This document shows positions 8,134 to 17,318 of a DNA stretch of 64,000 nt, piece by piece. The first letter of the stretch is position 1; every line of letters starts with the position of its first letter. A model generated the notes under the pieces. It saw only the letters and a list, made by a program, of their open reading frames with translations, had not been told where the DNA came from and made no database searches. Position numbers and translations under genes: made by a program. Origin of the DNA: Streptomyces californicus (GTDB lineage Bacteria; Actinomycetota; Actinomycetes; Streptomycetales; Streptomycetaceae); contig NZ_JNZZ01000001.1 of the NCBI RefSeq assembly GCF_000717645.1, positions 523,192 through 587,191 on the forward strand, read 5' to 3'.

Positions 8134-8211
8134 CGCCACCGCCCGAACGACTTTCGTCGGGCCCCGACGACCGCGCGCCCCACGCGGACGCGCACAGGGA
8201 GACGCAGAACC

Positions 8212-9855
8212 GTGCACCCGACCGAAGACGCATCGCGATCCGCCGCCGACGACTCCCCCGCCCACGGCCCGACTTCCTCTCCGGGCGGCCGACTCCCCAC
8301 CGGGCGCTCGCTCCTGGCGGGACGCGAGGTCACCGGCGACGGGGACGCCTGGTACGCGGTCGCCGCCGCCACCGGCGAGCCGTTCGGCACGCCGTACCGC
8401 GACGCCTCGGCGGCGCAGGTGGCCGAGGCGGCCCGGCTGGCGGCGGCGGACGCCCGCGCCTACCGCGCGCTGCCGGCCGAGCGCCGGGCGGCCTTCCTCG
8501 ACGCCTGCGCGGAGGAGATCGAGGCGCTGGGCGATTCCCTCCTGGAGTCGGCGGCCCGGGAGTCCGGGCTGCCCCTGGCCCGGCTGACCGGCGAACGGGG
8601 CCGCACCTGCGGTCAGTTGCGCCTCTTCGCCGATCTCGTCAGGAGCGGATCGGCGTCCGGCGCCCGGCTCTCGTCCGGCCCCTCGGGCGCCGACGTACGG
8701 CTCCGGCGCATCCCCCTCGGCCCGGTGGCGGTGTTCGGGGCGAGCAACTTCCCGCTGGCGTTCTCGGTCGCGGGCGGTGACACGGCGTCCGCACTGGCCG
8801 CCGGCTGCCCCGTGGTGGCCAAGGCGCACCCCGCGCACCCGGGCACCTGCGAGGCGGTGGCCCGCGCGGTCACGGCGGCCGCCGCGCGGACCGGGATGCC
8901 GGCCGGCGTGTTCTCCCTGCTGGTGGGGCGGGGCCATGCGGTGGGCCTCGCCCTGGTCGGCGACCCGCGCATCGCCGCCGTGGGCTTCACGGGCTCCCGG
9001 GCGGGCGGGCTGGCCCTGGTCGCCGCCGCGCAGGCCCGCCCCGTACCCGTCCCGGTCCACGCGGAGATGTCCGCGGTCAACCCGGTGATCATGCTCGACG
9101 GGGCCCTGTCCGCGCCGGAGGGGACCGCCGCCGCGTACGTGGCGTCGCTGACCAACGGCGCGGGCCAGTTCTGCACGAACCCGGGTCTCCTGCTGCTGCC
9201 GGCGGGAGAGGCGGGGGACGCGTTCCTGGCCGAGGCGGCCCGGTTGACCGAAGCGGCGGAGGGCCAGGTCATGCTCACCCCGGCCGTGGCGCGCTCGTAC
9301 ACCGAGGGCGTACGCCGCTGGGCACGGACCCCCGGCGTACGCGAGGCGGCCCGGGGCACGGCGGGCCCCGGGCCCTGCGCCCCGGCGCCCGCCCTCCTGG
9401 AGTGCGACGCGGCCGTGTACACCGCGCACGAGGTGCTCACCGGCGAGGTCTTCGGCCCGGCGGGCCTGGTCGTACGCTGGCGGGACACGGCGGAACTCGC
9501 CGGACTGCTCGATCAATTGGAGGGCCAGCTCACGGCCACCCTGCACGCGGCGGACTCCGACCGGGCGACGGCGCTGGAGCTGCTGCCGGTGCTGGAGGAG
9601 CGGGCGGGGCGCGTCCTGTGGAGCGGCTGGCCCACCGGCGTCGAGGTCTGCCACGCGATGGTGCACGGCGGTCCGTGGCCCGCGACCAGCTCCCCCGGAA
9701 CGACGAGCGTGGGCGCTCTCGCGATCGACCGCTGGCTGCGTCCGGTCTGCTACCAGTCCTTCCCCGAGGCCCTGCTGCCCCCCGAACTCCGCACCGACGC
9801 CGCGCCGGGGACCCCCCGCCCGACCGGGCCGGGTTTCACCCCGGAACTCCGGTAG
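8212..9855 (+). CDS. Aldehyde dehydrogenase, probable 2-oxoglutarate semialdehyde dehydrogenase
   Basis: This 547-residue aldehyde dehydrogenase has catalytic Cys321 (GQFCTNPG), the general base Glu285 (HAEMSAVNP) and the motif FGASNFPLAF near 175-184. The last motif is typical of the alpha-ketoglutaric semialdehyde dehydrogenase branch. It would oxidise the semialdehyde made by the DapA-family deaminase to 2-oxoglutarate, feeding the TCA cycle. The start is taken as GTG at 8212 because GGGAGA precedes it at about ten bases; no ATG fits. It is transcribed divergently from the operon across the shared regulatory region. The first 30 residues are poorly conserved and Ser/Pro-rich. Confidence 0.88.
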   Translation: MHPTEDASRSAADDSPAHGPTSSPGGRLPTGRSLLAGREVTGDGDAWYAVAAATGEPFGTPYRDASAAQVAEAARLAAADARAYRALPAERRAAFLDACAEEIEALGDSLLESAARESGLPLARLTGERGRTCGQLRLFADLVRSGSASGARLSSGPSGADVRLRRIPLGPVAVFGASNFPLAFSVAGGDTASALAAGCPVVAKAHPAHPGTCEAVARAVTAAAARTGMPAGVFSLLVGRGHAVGLALVGDPRIAAVGFTGSRAGGLALVAAAQARPVPVPVHAEMSAVNPVIMLDGALSAPEGTAAAYVASLTNGAGQFCTNPGLLLLPAGEAGDAFLAEAARLTEAAEGQVMLTPAVARSYTEGVRRWARTPGVREAARGTAGPGPCAPAPALLECDAAVYTAHEVLTGEVFGPAGLVVRWRDTAELAGLLDQLEGQLTATLHAADSDRATALELLPVLEERAGRVLWSGWPTGVEVCHAMVHGGPWPATSSPGTTSVGALAIDRWLRPVCYQSFPEALLPPELRTDAAPGTPRPTGPGFTPELR

Positions 9856-9877
9856 GAGCACGGCCGTACGGCCTTCG

Positions 9878-9922
9878 CCACCCGGACCCGGGGTGCGGTT
9901 TCCCGCGCCCGGGTCCGGGTGG
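9878..9922 (+). terminator. Hairpin after the aldehyde dehydrogenase gene
   Basis: A 15-bp perfect stem (9878-9892 with 9908-9922) and a 15-base loop lie 22 bases after the stop codon. There is no T-tract. Confidence 0.55.
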
Positions 9923-9978
9923 GGGGCGCCCGGATGGTTCGCCGGGCCGGGTCGGCCGAAGACCGGCCCGGCCCGGCC

Positions 9979-10004
9979 CCGGATGCCGGATGCCGGATGC
10001 CGGA
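9979..10004. repeat. 7-bp tandem repeat
   Basis: CCGGATG is repeated three times with a partial fourth copy. It lies in the roughly 290-base gene-free stretch between the aldehyde dehydrogenase terminator and the hydrolase gene, where nothing else is evident except the hydrolase RBS. Confidence 0.8.
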
Positions 10005-10146
10005 GCACCCACCGGCAACACCGTTGCCCGGCAAGCCTGTTGTCACCCCTCACTTTCGGGTAGGTGTCCCCGACGTCCGGCTCCCGTCCATCCGGTCGGC
10101 CAGGGCCTGTCGCCCGTTCGAACTCGTACACCGCGGAGGAGTGTTC

Positions 10147-11082
10147 ATGGGCATCCATCACAGCGGCCGGGATCACGGCGGGCCGCACCCGGGCCGGGCG
10201 GACGGTCGGCGGATCACCTCGTACGACCGTGACGGCCTGGTCTTCGACGTCGTGGACGGGGGTCCGCTCGACGGGGAGATCGTGGTGCTCCTGCACGGGT
10301 TCCCGCAGACGTCCTCCTCGTGGGCTCTGCTCGCGCCGCTGCTGCACGCTCAGGGGTACCGCACCCTCGCCCCCGACCAGCGGGGGTACTCGCCCCGGGC
10401 CCGGCCGCGCGGCAGGTTCGCCTACCGGATGTCCCAGCTCGTCGAGGACGTCGTCGCGCTCATCGGGGTGGCTTGCCCCGCCGGGCGCACGGTGCACGTC
10501 GTCGGGCACGACTGGGGCGCCGCGGTCGCCTGGACGCTGGCCGGCGCGCGGCCGGACCTGGTGGCCACGTTGACGGCGCTCTCGGTCCCGCATCCAGCCG
10601 CCTTCATGCGGTCGCTCGTCACCAGCCGCCAGTTCCTGATGTCCTGGTACATGTACGCCTTCCAAGTGCCGTGGCTGCCCGAACTGTTGCTGCGCCGCAT
10701 CGACCCGGCCTCGGCCCCGCGCGTCACCGAGCGGCTGGCGGCGGGGCAGGAACCGGGGCGTCTCGTCCGGGACATGGAGCACCTGGTGGCCTCGGGAGCG
10801 CTCACCCCCGCGCTCAACTGGTACCGGGCGATGCCGTTCAGCACACCGGGGCAGCTGGCGAGGATCACCGTGCCCACCCTCTTCGTCAACAGTGACAGCG
10901 ACCCGGCCCTGGGGCAGGCGGGCGCGCGGCGCACCCGCGCCCTGGTGTCCGGCCCGTACACCTTCCGTACGCTGGCCGGGGTCGGCCACTGGATCCCGGA
11001 GCAGGCCGCCTCCGAGGTGGCCGGACTCCTGCGCGCACACCTCGCGGACCGGTCCCGGGGCGGCCCGGAACGGCCGCGGTAG
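10147..11082 (+). CDS. Alpha/beta hydrolase, epoxide hydrolase-like
   Basis: This 311-residue alpha/beta-hydrolase has the oxyanion motif HGFP at 50-53, the nucleophile elbow GHDWGA with Asp122, and the catalytic His near 281 in GVGHWIPE. An Asp nucleophile with HGFP is typical of epoxide hydrolases and haloalkane dehalogenases, so soluble epoxide hydrolase activity is the best guess. The ATG is chosen because GGAGGA ends about seven bases upstream; a GTG at 10141 is an alternative. The gene is transcribed alone toward the FUSC gene. The natural substrate cannot be read from the sequence. Confidence 0.85.
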   Translation: MGIHHSGRDHGGPHPGRADGRRITSYDRDGLVFDVVDGGPLDGEIVVLLHGFPQTSSSWALLAPLLHAQGYRTLAPDQRGYSPRARPRGRFAYRMSQLVEDVVALIGVACPAGRTVHVVGHDWGAAVAWTLAGARPDLVATLTALSVPHPAAFMRSLVTSRQFLMSWYMYAFQVPWLPELLLRRIDPASAPRVTERLAAGQEPGRLVRDMEHLVASGALTPALNWYRAMPFSTPGQLARITVPTLFVNSDSDPALGQAGARRTRALVSGPYTFRTLAGVGHWIPEQAASEVAGLLRAHLADRSRGGPERPR

Positions 11083-11087
11083 CCCGT

Positions 11088-11154
11088 CTTCGGCAGGGCC
11101 CGGGGCCTACCTCCGGGGGTACGCAGGAGCGCCTTCGGCAGGGCCCGGACCTAC
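11088..11154. repeat. Direct repeat of about 22 bp spanning a stop codon
   Basis: Near-identical copies beginning CTTCGGCAGGGCCCGG lie at 11088-11110 and 11133-11154. The second copy covers the stop codon of the FUSC gene, in the gap between convergent genes. Confidence 0.75.
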
Positions 11155-12218
11155 TCCCCGGGGTGGGCCCGGCGCTCGACCGTGATGTCGGTGGATCCGT
11201 CGCGCACCGCGCGCTCGGCCTCGTCCGCGTCGGCGCCCGCGAAGACCAGGATGTCGGCGGCGACCAGCCGTACGCTCTCCCCCACCGCGACCGGCACGGC
11301 CGAGCCGCGTTCCGGGGCGTCCCGGACGATGTCGAGGGTGCGCCGGGCGGCGTGCTGGAACACGACATGGCTGCCGCGCGCCTCCCCGAGCGCGTCCAGG
11401 ACCCCGGACAGCCCCCGTACCGTGGCGGCGAACGCCTTGCGGTGGACGGGGTCGAGGATCGTGGCGCCCCGGATGAGGGTGAGACAGCTGTTGCCGAGCA
11501 GGTCCAGATGGCGTGTGGCGGCGATCTCCCGCCGAATGGGCTCGCGCCGGCCGCGCCAGCGCGGCGTCCGGCGGGCGACGGCGATCGCGTCGTCACGGGT
11601 GTGGCCGAGATCGTCCAGCAGCGTGTAGACGGGCCGCAGTTCCCTCCACGGCTGGTCCTCCCGTTCGTCCGCCGAGGCGTCCAGGGTCCGGGCCGTCAGC
11701 TCCAGCGCCCGGCCCAGCCCCTTCAACGTGTCGGCCTCGGCCCGTCTCAGCAGGGTGAACGGGTGCGGCGGGAAGAGGACTTGGCTGAACACGAGCGCGA
11801 CGCCGGCTCCGAGCAGGGCGTCCAGTACCCGGTCGATACCGGCCTGCTGCCCGGCCGCGACGGAGATCACCGCGCCCACGGCGGCCTGCGCCATGGTGAT
11901 GCGCTCACCGTCGATGAGGAGCGCGACGAGGAGCGCGCAGAGCACGGCGGCGCCGACCGCCCCGTCGCCGTGGCCGAGGAGGCGGAAGGCCGCCTGCCCG
12001 ACGACCACCCCCGCGATGACGCCGGACATGACCCGTACCGCGTTGGTGCCGCGCCCGCCCACCGGGGTGTTGAGGGCGACGAGGGTGGCGATCGGGGCGA
12101 AGAGGGGGACGTGGTGGTCGAAGACGGTCCCGGCGATCCACCAGGAGAGCGCGGCCGCCGCGGACTGCTGGAGCACCGGCCACAGATTGCCCTTGACGCG
12201 CGACCACGCCTCGTACAT
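11151..12218 (-). CDS. FUSC-family membrane protein (aromatic acid exporter-like)
   Basis: This 355-residue protein starts with a multi-span hydrophobic region (about residues 15-150, six or so helices, including a PLFAPIATLVALNTPVGG stretch). A cytoplasmic helical domain follows, with no signal peptide. This is the layout of half-length FUSC/ArAE proteins related to aromatic acid and fusaric acid efflux components. Function is inferred only from the fold. It converges with the hydrolase gene, and its stop lies in a direct repeat. No partner membrane-fusion protein is nearby, so the transported compound is unknown. Confidence 0.8.
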   Translation of the reverse strand: MYEAWSRVKGNLWPVLQQSAAAALSWWIAGTVFDHHVPLFAPIATLVALNTPVGGRGTNAVRVMSGVIAGVVVGQAAFRLLGHGDGAVGAAVLCALLVALLIDGERITMAQAAVGAVISVAAGQQAGIDRVLDALLGAGVALVFSQVLFPPHPFTLLRRAEADTLKGLGRALELTARTLDASADEREDQPWRELRPVYTLLDDLGHTRDDAIAVARRTPRWRGRREPIRREIAATRHLDLLGNSCLTLIRGATILDPVHRKAFAATVRGLSGVLDALGEARGSHVVFQHAARRTLDIVRDAPERGSAVPVAVGESVRLVAADILVFAGADADEAERAVRDGSTDITVERRAHPGE

Positions 12219-12258
12219 CGTCCTCCTTCACTTCCCGGGGCTCCCCTGCCTGCCCGGA

Positions 12259-12319
12259 CTCGCGGGCACCGGACTTCCGGGACACCGGCCTCGCGGGCAC
12301 CGGACTCGCGGGCTCCGGG
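12259..12319. repeat. 15-bp tandem repeat, four imperfect copies
   Basis: Units related to CTCGCGGGCACCGGA start at 12259, 12274, 12290 and 12305. They fill most of the short gap between the divergent dehydrogenase gene (stop at 12356) and the FUSC start (12218). Confidence 0.8.
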
Positions 12320-12355
12320 CTCCCGCCCCGCCCGGCCACGGTCCGCGGCGGGCGC

Positions 12356-13822
12356 TCAGCCGGTCGGCGCTGCGGGCCCCCGCTCCCCTGCCGGGCGGGC
12401 GTCGTCGAACAGGCGGGGCCCCAGCTCGTGCCAGTTCCGCAGCCCGGGGAGCCGGTCCCCCGCCTCCGGGCCCCAGCTTCCCGGCGCGTACGACAGCGGC
12501 GGTTCCACCGGGTCCAGGACCGGGCCCACGATGCGCCAGCACTCCAGGACGGTGGGGAAGAAGGCGAAGCACTCGGGGTCGCCGACGACGGCCCCGTACA
12601 GGATGTTCTCGTACGGGAGTTCCTGCCGCCCCAGCACCTGCGCGAAGTCGACGCCGATGGGCACGGTCAGCGGCCCGTCGGTGCTCTCGGGCTTGTTCAG
12701 CATCAGGTCCGCCCGGATGCCGGTGTCGCCGTCGATGCGGAAGCGGATGACGTTGGGCGGCGTCTGGACGTCGTCGCCGCCGAAGAGTTCCAGCGGGGGC
12801 TTGCGCAGTTCGACGACGACCTCGGTGGCGGAGACGGCCAGCGCCTTGCCGCTGCGCAGGTAGAAGGGGACGTCGGCCCAGCGCCAGTTGTCGACGAACA
12901 TGCGGGTCGCGAAGTAGGTCTCCGTGGTGGAGCCCGGCTCGACGCCCTCGACGTCGCGGTAGCCGTCGTACTGGCCGCGTACGGTCGCGGCGGGGTCCAT
13001 GGTGCGGGTCGCGTGCAGGGCCCGCCACTTCTCCAGCCCCTGCGCCTGGGCGTTGGTGGCGCTCGGCGGTTCCATCACGAGGAGGGCGAGGACCTGGAGC
13101 ATGTGGTTCTGGACCACGTCGCGCAGACAGCCCACCGCGTCGTAGAAGGAGCCGCGGTCGGCGACGTCGAAGTCCTCGGCGAGGGTGATCTGCACGTTGT
13201 CCACGTAGGCGCGGTGCCAGATCGGCGCGAGCAGCGTGTTGGCGAACCGGGAGACCATCAGGCTCTCCACCGCCCGGTTGCCGAGGAAGTGGTCGACGCG
13301 CAGCAGATGGGCATTGTCGAAGTGGGCGGAGAGGTCGTCCTGGAGCTTCCGCGCCGAGGCGAGGTCGTGGCCGAACGGCTTCTCCACCACCAGCCGGGCG
13401 TTCCGGTTCAGCCCCTCGGCGGCCAGCGACCCGGCGACCGCGGTGAACAGCGACGGCGGGATCGCCAGGTAGTACGTCACGAAGCCGCGCCCCGCCACGG
13501 CCTCGCGCAGCCGGGTGAAGGTGGCGGCGTCGGTGAAGTCGCCGGTGACGATGGACAGGTTCGCCGCGAACCGGGCGAAGACCTCCTCGTCGATGTCCGT
13601 CCCCTCGGCGGCGACAGCCTCCCGCGCGTGCCTGCGCAAGCCGTCGTCGTCCCAGTCGGTGGCCGCCACCCCGATGACGGGCACGGTGAGCTTGCCGGAC
13701 TCGGTGAGCCGGTACAGGGCGGGCAGCAGCATCTTCTTGGCGAGGTCGCCGGAGATGCCGAAGAGGACCAGGACGTCGGACCGTTCCATCTCGGGCGGGC
13801 TGAGCAGGTTCTCGGTCATCAC
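12356..13822 (-). CDS. zwf: Glucose-6-phosphate dehydrogenase family protein with altered phosphate-site residues
   Basis: This 488-residue G6PDH-family protein has the NADP motif GISGDLAKK (22-30), EKPFGHD (147-153) and the catalytic His240 in QNHMLQ. The active-site signature, normally RIDHYLGK, reads RVDHFLGN at 175-182. His178 and Asp177 are kept, but Tyr179 is Phe and Lys182 is Asn. In the Leuconostoc enzyme these two residues contact the 6-phosphate. So the fold is clear, but the substrate may not be ordinary glucose 6-phosphate. The gene is coupled by ATGA to an upstream sugar porter, and no gnd, pgl, tal or opcA is beside it, unlike a housekeeping zwf. It is probably a paralogue. Confidence 0.85.
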   Translation of the reverse strand: MMTENLLSPPEMERSDVLVLFGISGDLAKKMLLPALYRLTESGKLTVPVIGVAATDWDDDGLRRHAREAVAAEGTDIDEEVFARFAANLSIVTGDFTDAATFTRLREAVAGRGFVTYYLAIPPSLFTAVAGSLAAEGLNRNARLVVEKPFGHDLASARKLQDDLSAHFDNAHLLRVDHFLGNRAVESLMVSRFANTLLAPIWHRAYVDNVQITLAEDFDVADRGSFYDAVGCLRDVVQNHMLQVLALLVMEPPSATNAQAQGLEKWRALHATRTMDPAATVRGQYDGYRDVEGVEPGSTTETYFATRMFVDNWRWADVPFYLRSGKALAVSATEVVVELRKPPLELFGGDDVQTPPNVIRFRIDGDTGIRADLMLNKPESTDGPLTVPIGVDFAQVLGRQELPYENILYGAVVGDPECFAFFPTVLECWRIVGPVLDPVEPPLSYAPGSWGPEAGDRLPGLRNWHELGPRLFDDARPAGERGPAAPTG

Positions 13823-15297
13823 GACCGTCCTTTCCGGTGCGTGGCCGGCTTCGGGGCGTTGTCAGGCGGTCCCTGGTCGCGTCCGAAGCGGGCGTTCAGC
13901 GCCGCCTCGATCTGTTCCGGGTCGCGGCCCTTGGTCTCGGGCAGGTAGCGGCCGACGAAGAAGAACGCGGCCACGCAGATCGCGGCGAAGATCCAGAAGG
14001 TCTCGCCCTGGCCGAGGGCGGAGGCGACGGGCAGGAAGGCGAGGCTGACGGCGAAGTTGGAGATCCAGTTGACCGCCGTGGCCACGCTCGATCCCTCCGC
14101 CCGCACCGACGGCGGGAAGATCTCGCCGAGCAGCGTCCAGAAGACGGGGCCGAGGCCGCCGGCGTAGGCCGCGATGTAGACGACCATGAACAGCAGCGTC
14201 AGCACCGAGTTCATGCCGACCACGAACGCCAGCCCCAGCATGAAGATCGAGACCGCCATGAGGGCGAGCGAGACGAGCACCATGACGCGGCGGCCGGCCC
14301 GGTCGACCAGGCGGATCGCGACGAGCGTCATGACCAGGTTGATCAGGCCGATGAACACGGAGTAGAAGATGGAGTTCGACGCGTTCAGACCGGTCTGCTG
14401 GATGATGGTCGGGGCGTAGTAGATGATCGTGTTGATGCCGCCGAACTGCTGTACGGCCGCGAGGGTGAGCCCGACGACGAGCGCCGGACGCAGGTCGGGC
14501 GTGAGCAGCCTCCTGGCCGTCCCGCCGGAGGACGCGGCGTTCCGCTTCCGCTGCTCGCGCTCCTCGGCGATCCGTTGCTGGGCCCGGGCCACCAGGGTGT
14601 CCGCCGTGGCCTCGTCGGCGACCGAGGCGATCCCCTTGCGCGCCTGTTCGGCCTGGCCGTTGGCGATGAGCCACTGGGGCGATTCGGGCAGGAACCACAG
14701 GGCCGCCGCCACCATGAGGGCGGCCGGGACCGCGCCGACGGCGAACATGGCCCGCCACATCTCGCTGCTGGAGAAGGCGAGGTTGACCAGGTACGCGATC
14801 AGGATGCCGAGGGTGATCATCAACTGGTTCATGGTGAGCAGCCGGCCGCGGATCTTCGTCGGCGAGATCTCGGAGAGGTAGACGGGAACCGTCGCCGACG
14901 CCGCCCCGACCGCGAGGCCGAGGATGATCCGGCCCACCATGAGGACGGGGTAGCCGTTCGCGGTGCTCGCGATCGCCGTGCCGACGATGAACACCGCGCC
15001 GATCAGTCCGAGCGCCTTCCTCCGGCCGAGGCCGTCGGAGAGCCGCCCGGCCGAGGTGGCGCCGACCACCGCGCCGATGAGCAGCACACTGACCACGCTG
15101 CCCTGCTCGAAGGAGTTGAGGCCGAAGTCCTGCTTGATGTACAGCAGGGCTCCGGACACGACCCCGGTGTCGAAGCCGAACAGGAAGCCGCCGAGCGCGA
15201 TCGCGGCCGCCCAGCGGGTGATCTTCCGTTGCCCTTCCGGCGGGATCTCGGTGAGCGGCCCGTGGGTGCCCGGTTCCTTGGAGAAGCCCTGAACCAT
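13819..15297 (-). CDS. Sugar porter family MFS transporter
   Basis: This 492-residue protein has twelve hydrophobic segments and sugar-porter signatures: GRLSDGLGRRKALG after helix 2, PESPQWL before the central loop, QQFGGINTIIYYAPTI in helix 7 and PETKGRD at the C-terminal edge. It probably imports a hexose or pentose by proton symport. The ATG follows GGGAG at six bases. Its stop overlaps the start of the G6PDH-like gene (13822-13819), so imported sugar and the dehydrogenase are likely linked. The QQ-GGIN-IIYYAP motif resembles glucose/xylose porters, but the substrate is not decided by it. Confidence 0.92.
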   Translation of the reverse strand: MVQGFSKEPGTHGPLTEIPPEGQRKITRWAAAIALGGFLFGFDTGVVSGALLYIKQDFGLNSFEQGSVVSVLLIGAVVGATSAGRLSDGLGRRKALGLIGAVFIVGTAIASTANGYPVLMVGRIILGLAVGAASATVPVYLSEISPTKIRGRLLTMNQLMITLGILIAYLVNLAFSSSEMWRAMFAVGAVPAALMVAAALWFLPESPQWLIANGQAEQARKGIASVADEATADTLVARAQQRIAEEREQRKRNAASSGGTARRLLTPDLRPALVVGLTLAAVQQFGGINTIIYYAPTIIQQTGLNASNSIFYSVFIGLINLVMTLVAIRLVDRAGRRVMVLVSLALMAVSIFMLGLAFVVGMNSVLTLLFMVVYIAAYAGGLGPVFWTLLGEIFPPSVRAEGSSVATAVNWISNFAVSLAFLPVASALGQGETFWIFAAICVAAFFFVGRYLPETKGRDPEQIEAALNARFGRDQGPPDNAPKPATHRKGRS

Positions 15298-15500
15298 CTC
15301 GCTCCCTCTGTCGTGCTCTGTCGTGAGCGGGCTCGTCCTGGCCAGACCACCACCTTTCCGGACGAAACGATGACCGTACGACGCAATCGGGTGGTTCGCG
15401 GAGACGGAACCGTACGGAACGCCGTACGCCCCCGTCTCCGGTCGGCGCGGGCGTACGGAACGCGATACCTGACGCCCGCCACTGGTCAGCACGCAGGCGG

Positions 15501-15590
15501 ACGGGACGCGGCGCCGGGCGACACGCGGACCCGGCGTCGGCGGCGCGTACGCGTACGGGACGTCGCGCCGGGTGATACGCGGACCCGGGT
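15501..15590. repeat. Imperfect 36-bp direct repeat in a 444-base gene-free gap
   Basis: The gap 15298-15741 separates two divergent genes. Near-copies of a 36-bp unit beginning ACGGGACG lie at 15501-15536 and 15555-15590, 54 bases apart. The gap is also rich in CGTACGG hexamer-like motifs. No gene is evident; it should contain the sugar porter promoter. Confidence 0.6.
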
Positions 15591-15741
15591 GCCGCCTCGG
15601 CAGGCAGGCGGTACGCGCGGGTGGCACCCCGGCCGGCGTAGCGCGAGTGGCCGGGCCGGGGCGGGAGAGGCAGGCTGCCGAGCAGGCGCGGCGACTCCCC
15701 GCCGCCGCCCGCTGTCGGCCGTACGGGAGGCGGGAACGCTC

Positions 15742-16545
15742 ATGGCCCACCCGGACGAGGAGGCCGAGGAACGCTCGGCGGACAGCAAGGGCGGCCCCGG
15801 GCACACGGTCCTGCTGGCGGTGGCGTTCGCGGTGCCGGTGACGAAGGTGGCGTACACGGTCGGGGGCGGGGCCGCGGCGCGCGACGTGTTCGTCGGGATG
15901 GAACCGGCGAACTGGCCCGACGTCCTGATCGGCATGGTGCTCACCGACCCGCTCCTCGCCTCCGTACTGGCCGTGGTCGTCTCCCGCGTGGTGTTCGCCC
16001 TGTTCGCGGCGCGCGGCGCGGTCCCGGTGGGCGGGGGCGTCGTCCGCGCGCTCCAGCGGGTGGCGCTGACGGTGGTCAACCCGGTCGCGATGGCGGTGCT
16101 GGTCACGTGCTTCTTCGGCCCGTGGTGGGGTCTGGGCACGGGGCTCGCGGCGTACGCGCTGCGCAAGGGCGTCGTGGTGGAGTACCGCACCGGCAGGCGG
16201 CGCCCGCACGGGCACCGGGGCGGCTCGCACCGGGACGACGGCAGCTTCCGGCCGCCCCGGGGACTGCGCCGGGCGGCGGCCCTGGAACAGTGGGCGGCCC
16301 TGGGCCTGACGGTGTTCGCCCTCCCGGTACTGGCGTTCGTCGCCGCGCTGGACGGGCAGGCGTGGACGTCGATCGTTCGCTGCGAGGTCACCGAGGCCAC
16401 CCGGACCGAGAGCAACCGCCTGATCGAACTGGGCCGCAAGGGCAACGGAGTCGTGGGCTGGAACCTGGACACGGAGGAGATCTCCAACGGCACGGGCTGC
16501 ACGGGCGAGGAAAGCCTGTACGTCCGCGAACCGTGGTGGCGCTGA
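15742..16545 (+). CDS. Uncharacterised membrane protein with C-terminal outer domain
   Basis: I do not recognise this 267-residue protein. Hydrophobic stretches lie near residues 21-42, 58-90, 107-145 and 181-205. A His/Arg-rich loop (about 150-175) lies between the third and fourth. The C-terminal 60 residues are polar with two cysteines (in IVRCEV and GTGCTGE) that could pair outside the cell. The ATG at 15742 follows GGGAGG at about eleven bases. It is transcribed alone. A possible -35/-10 cannot be singled out in the repeat-rich DNA upstream. Confidence 0.6.
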   Translation: MAHPDEEAEERSADSKGGPGHTVLLAVAFAVPVTKVAYTVGGGAAARDVFVGMEPANWPDVLIGMVLTDPLLASVLAVVVSRVVFALFAARGAVPVGGGVVRALQRVALTVVNPVAMAVLVTCFFGPWWGLGTGLAAYALRKGVVVEYRTGRRRPHGHRGGSHRDDGSFRPPRGLRRAAALEQWAALGLTVFALPVLAFVAALDGQAWTSIVRCEVTEATRTESNRLIELGRKGNGVVGWNLDTEEISNGTGCTGEESLYVREPWWR

Positions 16546-16837
16546 TACGCCGACGGAGCCCCCGAGCGGAGGATCCCGAAGGATCCGGCATCCGCGCCGA
16601 GCCGCTTACCGGACACTCCGGGGCGAACACGGCACGTTCACATCGGGTCACCCGAATGCCGCACTTCTTCCGGCGAAAGAGCTCGTTGTGCGGGGTGCGG
16701 CACTAGAAAACATGTTTCGTTTCAAACCTTGACTACCTCCGGGGCGGCGAGGCCACAGCTGACGCGCCTTCGGTGAACATCTGTGCGTTCCGACTCCAGT
16801 ACAGGGTGATGGGAACCATGCAGGAAACGAGGAGCAG

Positions 16838-17119
16838 ATGCACGAAGGAAGCGTTCCGCTCAAGGACTTCCTCGACACCTTGAACCGGCTGCAGGCCGAC
16901 TTCGAGCAGCGCCTGGGCGGCATCGAACGCAAACCGGCCCCGCTGCCGCACACCCCGGCGCAGGACCGTTCCGCCACGTCCCCCTGGACCCAGGAGGACG
17001 GCTACCGCCCGCTCGGGCTGGCGGCCATCTGGACCTCACCGGCCCCCGGCCCGGACGACCGGCCGGCCTCGCACCGACGTCCCGCGCCCTCGCACGGCGG
17101 AGAGCTGTTCCCGGACTGA
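16838..17119 (+). CDS. Small hypothetical protein
   Basis: This 93-residue open frame starts with ATG six bases after an AGGAG-type site at 16830-16834. Its N-terminal 30 residues form a plausible amphipathic helix (FLDTLNRLQADFEQRLGGIE); the rest is Pro-rich and probably disordered. No family is recognised. The 290 bases upstream (16546-16837) contain an unusually A/T-rich stretch with the palindrome AAACATGTTT near 16708 and an inverted TGCCGCAC/GTGCGGCA pair (16657-16664, 16695-16702), probably regulatory. Confidence 0.5.
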   Translation: MHEGSVPLKDFLDTLNRLQADFEQRLGGIERKPAPLPHTPAQDRSATSPWTQEDGYRPLGLAAIWTSPAPGPDDRPASHRRPAPSHGGELFPD

Positions 17120-17262
17120 CGCGGGGTCGGGAAAAACGTTTTGCTCTACCGCGTGCTCCCCGCGTGCCGCGCCCGCTGACGTACGAACGGCCGCCTGGAC
17201 GACACCCCTCCATCAGACGGACCGGCCTGGCCACGTGACGCGGAGGCACCGGCGCCCAGCAC

Positions 17263-17303
17263 GAGGACCGGCCCCCGCTCGTCGCGCGGAACGGCCGGTC
17301 CTC
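17263..17303. terminator. Hairpin between convergent genes
   Basis: An 11-bp perfect stem (GAGGACCGGCC with its complement at 17293-17303) and a 19-base loop lie between the small hypothetical gene and the convergent DoxX gene. Confidence 0.6.
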
Positions 17304-17318
17304 CGTGTGGTGGCGCTG

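Noticed and set aside
16701..16720. AAACATGTTT as a LexA (SOS) box
   Set aside because: Actinobacterial LexA sites need GAAC-N4-GTTC; the arms here differ, and the downstream gene is a small hypothetical.
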